Part shown: positions 38,730 to 42,868 of the stretch, in pieces
Layout of the letters: each line of letters begins with the position of its first letter
Numbering within the stretch: the stretch's first letter is position 1
NCBI GenBank assembly: GCA_035763125.1
Contig: DASUBU010000114.1
Location: forward strand, 1 to 42,868
Origin: SMAG-U1939 sp035763125
GTDB taxonomy: Bacteria > Chloroflexota > Ktedonobacteria > Ktedonobacterales > JADMIN01
Reading direction: 5' to 3'
DNA length: 42,868 bases
Notes under the pieces: generated by a model
Told to the model about the DNA's origin: nothing
Databases searched by the model: none
What the model saw: the letters and a program-made list of their open reading frames with translations, nothing else
Made by a program: the position numbers and the translations under genes

Positions 38730-40334
38730 GTGACGCTTGATTTGCAGCATCGCCCGGTGACAATGGCGACCCACGGCGTCGTGGCGGCGCCCCACTATCT
38801 CGCCGCGCAGGCGGGTCTCGATCTCCTGCGTGCCGGAGGCAACGCGGTGGATGCCGCGATCGCCGCCAACGCTACCCTCCAGGTGGTGTATCCCCAACTC
38901 TGCGGCCTGGGGGGCGATCTCTTCGCCATCGTCTGGGATGCCGCAAGCCGACGGCTCTACGGCCTCAACGCTAGCGGGCGCGCCCCCGCCGCCGCGACCA
39001 TCGAGCGCTACCGAGAGCTGGGCCACGAGGAGATGCCGCCTTTTGGCATCCACACCGTCACTGTTCCCGGCTGCCCGGATGGCTGGCGCCACCTCTCCGA
39101 GCGTTTCGGCCGCGCGGGACTCGACCGCTCCCTCGCGCCGGCCATCGCGTACGCCGAGGAGGGCTTCTCCGTCGGCCCGGGCCTGCATGCCTCATTGGCG
39201 CGGATGGATACGATGCCCTTCATCCACCGCTCCTTCCGTGACCACTTCATGCCGGGCGGGCAGATTCCAGCGGCCGGCAGCATCTTCCGCCGGCCAGATC
39301 TGGCCGCCAGCCTACGCCGTCTCGCCGAGCGCGGCACGGACGACTACTATCGCGGTGAGCTGGCCGGCCGCATCGCCGACTTTTTCGCCTCCAACGGAGG
39401 CCTCATCGCCGGGGAGGACCTCGCGGCGCATACCAGCGAGTGGGTCGAGCCGCTGTCTGTGCGCTTCGGCGACCTTGACGTGTACGAGCTGCCGCCCAAC
39501 ACACAGGGTGTCACCGCCCTCCAAATGCTCGGCATGGTCAACGATCTCGCGCTGGGCGACAATCCGCTCTCGCCGGAGACGGTGCATCTCGAGGTCGAGG
39601 CCAAGAAGCTCGCATTCGCCGACCGCAACGCGTATCTGACCGATCTCGCCCACATGCGCATGGACCCTGCCGCGCTGATCACACCGGACTATCTTGCCTC
39701 GCGTGCCGCGCTCATCTCGCGCGACCGAGCGGGCACCTCCGTCGCGCCTGGCGGCACGACCGGCGACACCATCTATCTCTGCGCCGCCGACGGCGAAGGC
39801 AACGCTATCTCGCTGATCCAGAGCAACTATCGCGGCTTTGGCAGTGGCTATGTCGTGGACGGCACGGGCATCGCGCTGCAGAATCGGGGCGCGTACTTCT
39901 CGCTCGACCCAGAGTCCGCTAATGCGCTCGCCCCTGGCAAGCGCACGCTGCACACGCTGATTCCCTCCATGGCGCTGCGTGGCGGCAAGCCGGCGGTGGT
40001 CTTCGGCGCGATGGGGGGTGACGGCCAGCCGCAGACCCACCTGCAGGTCTATGCCGCGCTCGCCCGCTACGGCTACAACATTCAGGCAGCCATCGAGCTG
40101 CCGCGCTGGCTCGACGGCCAGGCCGCCATGGGCACGCCGGAGCGCGTCTGGCTGGAGGCGCGCTACCCGGAGGAGACCGCTGAGGCGCTGCGCCGGCTCG
40201 GCCACACTGTCGAGCGGCTCGGGCGCTGGGATTCGCAGGTCGGCCACGCCAACGGCATCGTCATTGACCAGGCCACTGGCGTGCTGCACGGCGGCTCGGA
40301 TCCCCGCTCCGAGGGCGCCGCCATCGGCTGGTAA
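38730..40334 (+). CDS. ggt: Gamma-glutamyltransferase (Ntn hydrolase)
   Basis: 534 residues; GTG 38730 with a modest AAGG seven bases upstream. The precursor should self-cleave before T347 in GGTTGDTIYLCAADGEGNAIS, giving large and small subunits; the Thr becomes the nucleophile that transfers or hydrolyses gamma-glutamyl groups (glutathione and similar). Large-subunit landmarks: AGGNAVDAAIAANATLQVVYPQLCGLGGDLF near 35-65, and ELPPNTQGVTALQMLGM near 253-269; small-subunit landmarks: TLIPSMALRGGKPAVVFGAMGGDGQPQTHLQV. No signal peptide is seen, unlike the periplasmic E. coli enzyme. GD-T-I in place of TTHxS places it in the cephalosporin-acylase/GGT-like subgroup. It is co-directional with the preceding hypothetical gene. 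Confidence 0.93.
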   Translation: MTLDLQHRPVTMATHGVVAAPHYLAAQAGLDLLRAGGNAVDAAIAANATLQVVYPQLCGLGGDLFAIVWDAASRRLYGLNASGRAPAAATIERYRELGHEEMPPFGIHTVTVPGCPDGWRHLSERFGRAGLDRSLAPAIAYAEEGFSVGPGLHASLARMDTMPFIHRSFRDHFMPGGQIPAAGSIFRRPDLAASLRRLAERGTDDYYRGELAGRIADFFASNGGLIAGEDLAAHTSEWVEPLSVRFGDLDVYELPPNTQGVTALQMLGMVNDLALGDNPLSPETVHLEVEAKKLAFADRNAYLTDLAHMRMDPAALITPDYLASRAALISRDRAGTSVAPGGTTGDTIYLCAADGEGNAISLIQSNYRGFGSGYVVDGTGIALQNRGAYFSLDPESANALAPGKRTLHTLIPSMALRGGKPAVVFGAMGGDGQPQTHLQVYAALARYGYNIQAAIELPRWLDGQAAMGTPERVWLEARYPEETAEALRRLGHTVERLGRWDSQVGHANGIVIDQATGVLHGGSDPRSEGAAIGW

Positions 40335-40419
40335 GCGCCTACTGGAGGTTTTTCGCCCGCACTGCCGCGCATTGACCAGCCATCCAGCAGTACGCCGCGG
40401 CCCTGTCGCGGCACGGCAA

Positions 40420-41847
40420 TCAGTCGTGTTGCTTGATAGCCATCTGGTCGGCTGGCGGGCGCTCGGCATGGGCCACAGGCGCCATCGCCGCTCGCCCACG
40501 CCGGCCGCGTCTGCCGATGCGCAGGGGCAGCCGCCGGTGGGTGCCTGGCGCATGAACGGGCGCACTCGTCGCCGGTGGCAGTGAATCCGCGGCGCCGCTT
40601 CGTGACGGCGCCCCAGCGGGCGAGGTGGCGGTGGGTCGTGGCAGGCGCAGCGCCAGCACACGCAAGCCGGCGACGGCGGCAAGCCCCACCGCGCAGAAGG
40701 TTAGCCAGGGCAGTGCCGGCATTCCCGACTTCCGGCCGAGGTCGTAGAGCAGCCCGCCGCTAAAGTTGCCCAGGCCCCCGCCGAAGGCCAGCGCCAGCGA
40801 GTTGATGCCGAAGTACGAGCCGAGCGCGGTGGGGTTGGCAAGCGAGGCCGTGACGGTCTGCTGGCTGGGCGCGGCGAGCAGCGTGCCCGCCGAGACCAGC
40901 ACGATGCAGCCGAGCAGGGCTGCCGTGCCCCCGGCAAAGCCGACACCTCCCAGGCCGAGCGCCATCAGCGTCAGGCCGAGCATCAAGATCGTCAGCGGCC
41001 GCAGCCAGCGCCCGGCCAGCCGAATCAGCGGATAGCCAAGCAGGATCGTCATGCCGGAGTTGATGCCGTAGAGCCAGCTGATCGAGCTGGTGGTGCCGGT
41101 GATGGCCTCCGCGGCGAGCGGCAGCGAGATGGTGAACTGGACCCACAAGAACCAGTAGCCCATCAATAGCAGCGTGAAGGCTACGAATGGCCAGTCGCGC
41201 AGCGCCATGCCCAGTCCCTGAGTCAACGCGCCGCCGCTCTGTCCATCGCCGACGCTGATATTGGGCAGGAAGGCGAGCGTGATGAAGAAGTCCAGAAAGA
41301 AGCAGGCCCCGCTGACCAGCGCCACCAGCGCGAAGTCGGCCGAGAGTAGCAGCGCGCCAATCTGAGTGCCGAGCGCGATGCCGATGCTGCCGATCACGCC
41401 GGCCAGCGAATAGAAGCGCTGGCGATTCTGCGGGCCGGTCAGCGCGGCAATGGCGGCCGACTTGGGCGACTCGAAGAGGCTGCCGCCCAACGCCGCAAGG
41501 ATGGCCGAGAGCAGCAGCAGCGGAAACGTCGTCGCGATAGCCATCGCGGCGAAGCCGATGGCGCGCAGCAGCACCCCGGCGCAGATCAGCCCCTTCGGTC
41601 CGAAGCGGTCGGCTAGCACACCGCTGACCGGTGTCAACCCCTGCTGCAGGAGCTGGCGCAGCGCGAGCACAAGCCCAATGGAGGCCGCGGCCCAGCCGAG
41701 TCGGTCCACGTAATGCACGGCGATCAGCGGGATTACCATGAAGAAGCCGCCGTACACCAGAAACGTATCGGCAAGGATGGTCGCCAGTCCCCGGCGGCGG
41801 GCGGCGGGACTGAGCGGCGAGGAGCGAGCGGTTGCGAGCGCGGTCAT
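40420..41847 (-). CDS. Major facilitator superfamily transporter (MdtH-like)
   Basis: 475 residues with about 12 hydrophobic helices; ATG 41847, SD weak (AGGA close to the start), four bases after the acyl-CoA dehydrogenase stop, so translation is likely coupled. The MFS motif A appears between helices 2 and 3 as GVLADRFGPKG. Helices are arranged as two halves of six with a cytoplasmic loop near residues 200-215. The last ~70 residues are an unusual Pro/Ala/Arg-rich low-complexity tail (RRLPLRIGRRGRRGR). The overall pattern resembles the MdtH/YceL drug-efflux group, from memory. Substrate unknown. It converges on gamma-glutamyltransferase with 85 bases between the stops. Confidence 0.87.
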   Translation of the reverse strand: MTALATARSSPLSPAARRRGLATILADTFLVYGGFFMVIPLIAVHYVDRLGWAAASIGLVLALRQLLQQGLTPVSGVLADRFGPKGLICAGVLLRAIGFAAMAIATTFPLLLLSAILAALGGSLFESPKSAAIAALTGPQNRQRFYSLAGVIGSIGIALGTQIGALLLSADFALVALVSGACFFLDFFITLAFLPNISVGDGQSGGALTQGLGMALRDWPFVAFTLLLMGYWFLWVQFTISLPLAAEAITGTTSSISWLYGINSGMTILLGYPLIRLAGRWLRPLTILMLGLTLMALGLGGVGFAGGTAALLGCIVLVSAGTLLAAPSQQTVTASLANPTALGSYFGINSLALAFGGGLGNFSGGLLYDLGRKSGMPALPWLTFCAVGLAAVAGLRVLALRLPRPTATSPAGAPSRSGAADSLPPATSAPVHAPGTHRRLPLRIGRRGRRGRAAMAPVAHAERPPADQMAIKQHD

Positions 41848-41851
41848 AATC

Positions 41852-42868
41852 CTACTTCGACGAGGCTGCTTCCCCGAGCAGCGAGCGGGCGACGACGAGC
41901 CGCTGAATCTGGTTGGTGCCCTCGAAGATCTGGGCGACCTTCACGTCGCGCATGTAGCGCTCGACCGGCCAATCGCGCACGTAGCCCGCGCCGCCGAGCA
42001 CCTGCACGGCATTCGTCGTCACCTCCATCGCGGCGTCGGTGGCGAAGCACTTGGCCATCGCGGCAGCTTGCGTCGCCGTGCCGGCCTCATCCATCGTCGC
42101 CCCTGCCTTATAGACGAGCAGTCGCGCCGCCTCGACCTTCATCGCCATATCGGCCAGCATGAACTGGATGCCCTCGAAGGCGCCGATGGGCTTGCCGAAC
42201 GCCAGTCGCTCCTGGGCGTAGCGCGTGGCGACGTCGAGCGCGGCCTGCGCGACGCCGGTGGCAATCGCGCCGATGTTGATGCGGCCGCCGTCCAGCGCGG
42301 AGAGCGCGATCTTGAGGCCGTCGCCTTCGGCGCCCAGGCGATTGCCGGCAGGCACACGGCAGTGCTCGAAGATCAGCTCGCCGGTTGGGCTGGAGTGCAG
42401 CCCCATCTTGCGCTCGATCTTGCCAATGCTGAAGCCAGGTGTATCCTGCTCGACCACGAAGGCACTGATGCCCCGCGCGCCGGTGTCGGCAGTGCGCAAG
42501 AAGACGACGTAGACATCGGCCACGCCAGCGCTGGTGACCCAGTATTTGGCGCCGTTGAGGATGTACGCGTCGCCTTCGCGCGTGGCGCTAGCGCGGACGT
42601 TGGCGGAGTCGGAGCCGGCGTGCGCCTCGCTCAACGCGAAGGCGCCCAGCAGCTCGCCGCCTGCCAGGTGCGACACCCAGCGGGAACGCTGCTTGTCGTC
42701 GCCGTAGTGGGCGATCAGGCCGGTGACCATGTTGTGGACGGCGAGCCAGACGGCGGTTGACATGTCGGCGGCGCCGATCTGTTCGTAGATCAGCGCACCG
42801 GTCAGCCGCGAGAGGTCGGATCCGCCGAGGCTCTCAGGTGCCAGCAGTCCGGCGAGTCCCATCTCGGC
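41852..42868 (-). CDS. Acyl-CoA dehydrogenase, 5' end outside window
   Basis: 338 residues visible; the frame continues off the right edge, so the N-terminus is missing (about 40-50 residues by family length). Flavoprotein catalysing alpha,beta-dehydrogenation of acyl-CoA. Seen: GAFALSEAHAGSD (ACAD signature 1), YILNGAKYWVTSAGVADVYVVFL, GLHSSPTGELIFEHCRVP, LDGGRINIGAIATGVAQAALDVATRYAQERLAFGKPIG, VQVLGGAGYVRDWPVERYMRDVKVAQIFEGTNQIQR with the catalytic Glu in FEGT. The chain-length preference is not readable. It precedes the MFS gene by four bases on the same strand. Confidence 0.95.
   Translation of the reverse strand, partial: AEMGLAGLLAPESLGGSDLSRLTGALIYEQIGAADMSTAVWLAVHNMVTGLIAHYGDDKQRSRWVSHLAGGELLGAFALSEAHAGSDSANVRASATREGDAYILNGAKYWVTSAGVADVYVVFLRTADTGARGISAFVVEQDTPGFSIGKIERKMGLHSSPTGELIFEHCRVPAGNRLGAEGDGLKIALSALDGGRINIGAIATGVAQAALDVATRYAQERLAFGKPIGAFEGIQFMLADMAMKVEAARLLVYKAGATMDEAGTATQAAAMAKCFATDAAMEVTTNAVQVLGGAGYVRDWPVERYMRDVKVAQIFEGTNQIQRLVVARSLLGEAASSK

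Noticed and set aside
40334..40420. Intrinsic terminator between gamma-glutamyltransferase and the MFS gene (TTTTT at about 40350)
   Set aside because: The T-run is preceded by at most a 3-bp stem, too weak to call.
39312..40682. 456-codon minus-strand frame opposite gamma-glutamyltransferase
   Set aside because: Antisense shadow that also overlaps the MFS gene end in another frame.
1..42868. tRNA or rRNA genes
   Set aside because: Looked for T-loop (GTTCGAATC-like) and acceptor patterns in the intergenic stretches and saw none; no rRNA-like blocks are present.
1..42868. CRISPR array, insertion sequence or integrated phage
   Set aside because: No regularly spaced repeats, no transposase or integrase motifs and no flanking inverted repeats or target duplications were seen.

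Overview
The window is very GC-rich bacterial DNA, densely packed with genes on both strands. The gene set points to a member of the Chloroflexota (Ktedonobacteria/Thermomicrobia-like), with Actinobacteria the main alternative. The clues are a fused transaldolase/glucose-6-phosphate isomerase next to opcA, a PPOX-fold F420-type enzyme, a soluble Ser/Thr kinase with TPRs beside an ECF sigma factor, and an orphan VirD4/HerA-type ATPase. This placement is inferred from families seen, not from a phylogenetic marker; there is no rRNA or tRNA gene in the window.

Layout. 1-1.1 kb: the end of a receiver-domain protein and an unknown protein. 1.1-7.5 kb, minus strand: a large conjugation-type ATPase, then a regulatory block of an 88-residue protein, a kinase/zinc-motif/TPR protein and an ECF sigma factor. 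7.5-8.5 kb: a gene-free stretch with palindromes and a good sigma-70 promoter. 8.5-9.1 kb: a stand-alone response regulator. 9.1-17.4 kb, minus strand: a six-gene sugar-phosphate operon in transcription order tal-pgi, gnd, zwf, opcA, pgl, rpe. Together these carry glucose-6-phosphate to ribulose-5-phosphate with NADPH formation, epimerise it, and link it back to fructose-6-phosphate. Transketolase and ribose-5-phosphate isomerase are absent. A pair of 17-bp direct repeats lies upstream of the operon promoter.

17.9-25.2 kb: lipid acyltransferase, acyl-CoA ligase, alpha/beta hydrolase, glycerate kinase, a small unknown protein and an ABC-2 exporter pair. 25.4-27.4 kb: an M16 zinc peptidase and a methyltransferase interrupted in frame by two adjacent TGA codons followed by a small hairpin; this is the most unusual object in the window. 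27.5-31.5 kb: hexapeptide acetyltransferase, TatA, rhomboid protease, and a methyltransferase/flavoprotein pair of the kind usually found beside type III polyketide synthases. 31.8-42.9 kb: P-type ATPase, methyltransferase, LOG-family protein, phospholipase D-like protein, F420-type PPOX protein, an unknown conserved-looking protein, gamma-glutamyltransferase, MFS transporter and the start-truncated acyl-CoA dehydrogenase.

Starts were chosen mostly by Shine-Dalgarno placement, which is unusually clear here (GGAGG/AGGAG 5-10 bases ahead of many genes). All functional statements come from motifs read by eye; no database search was run.
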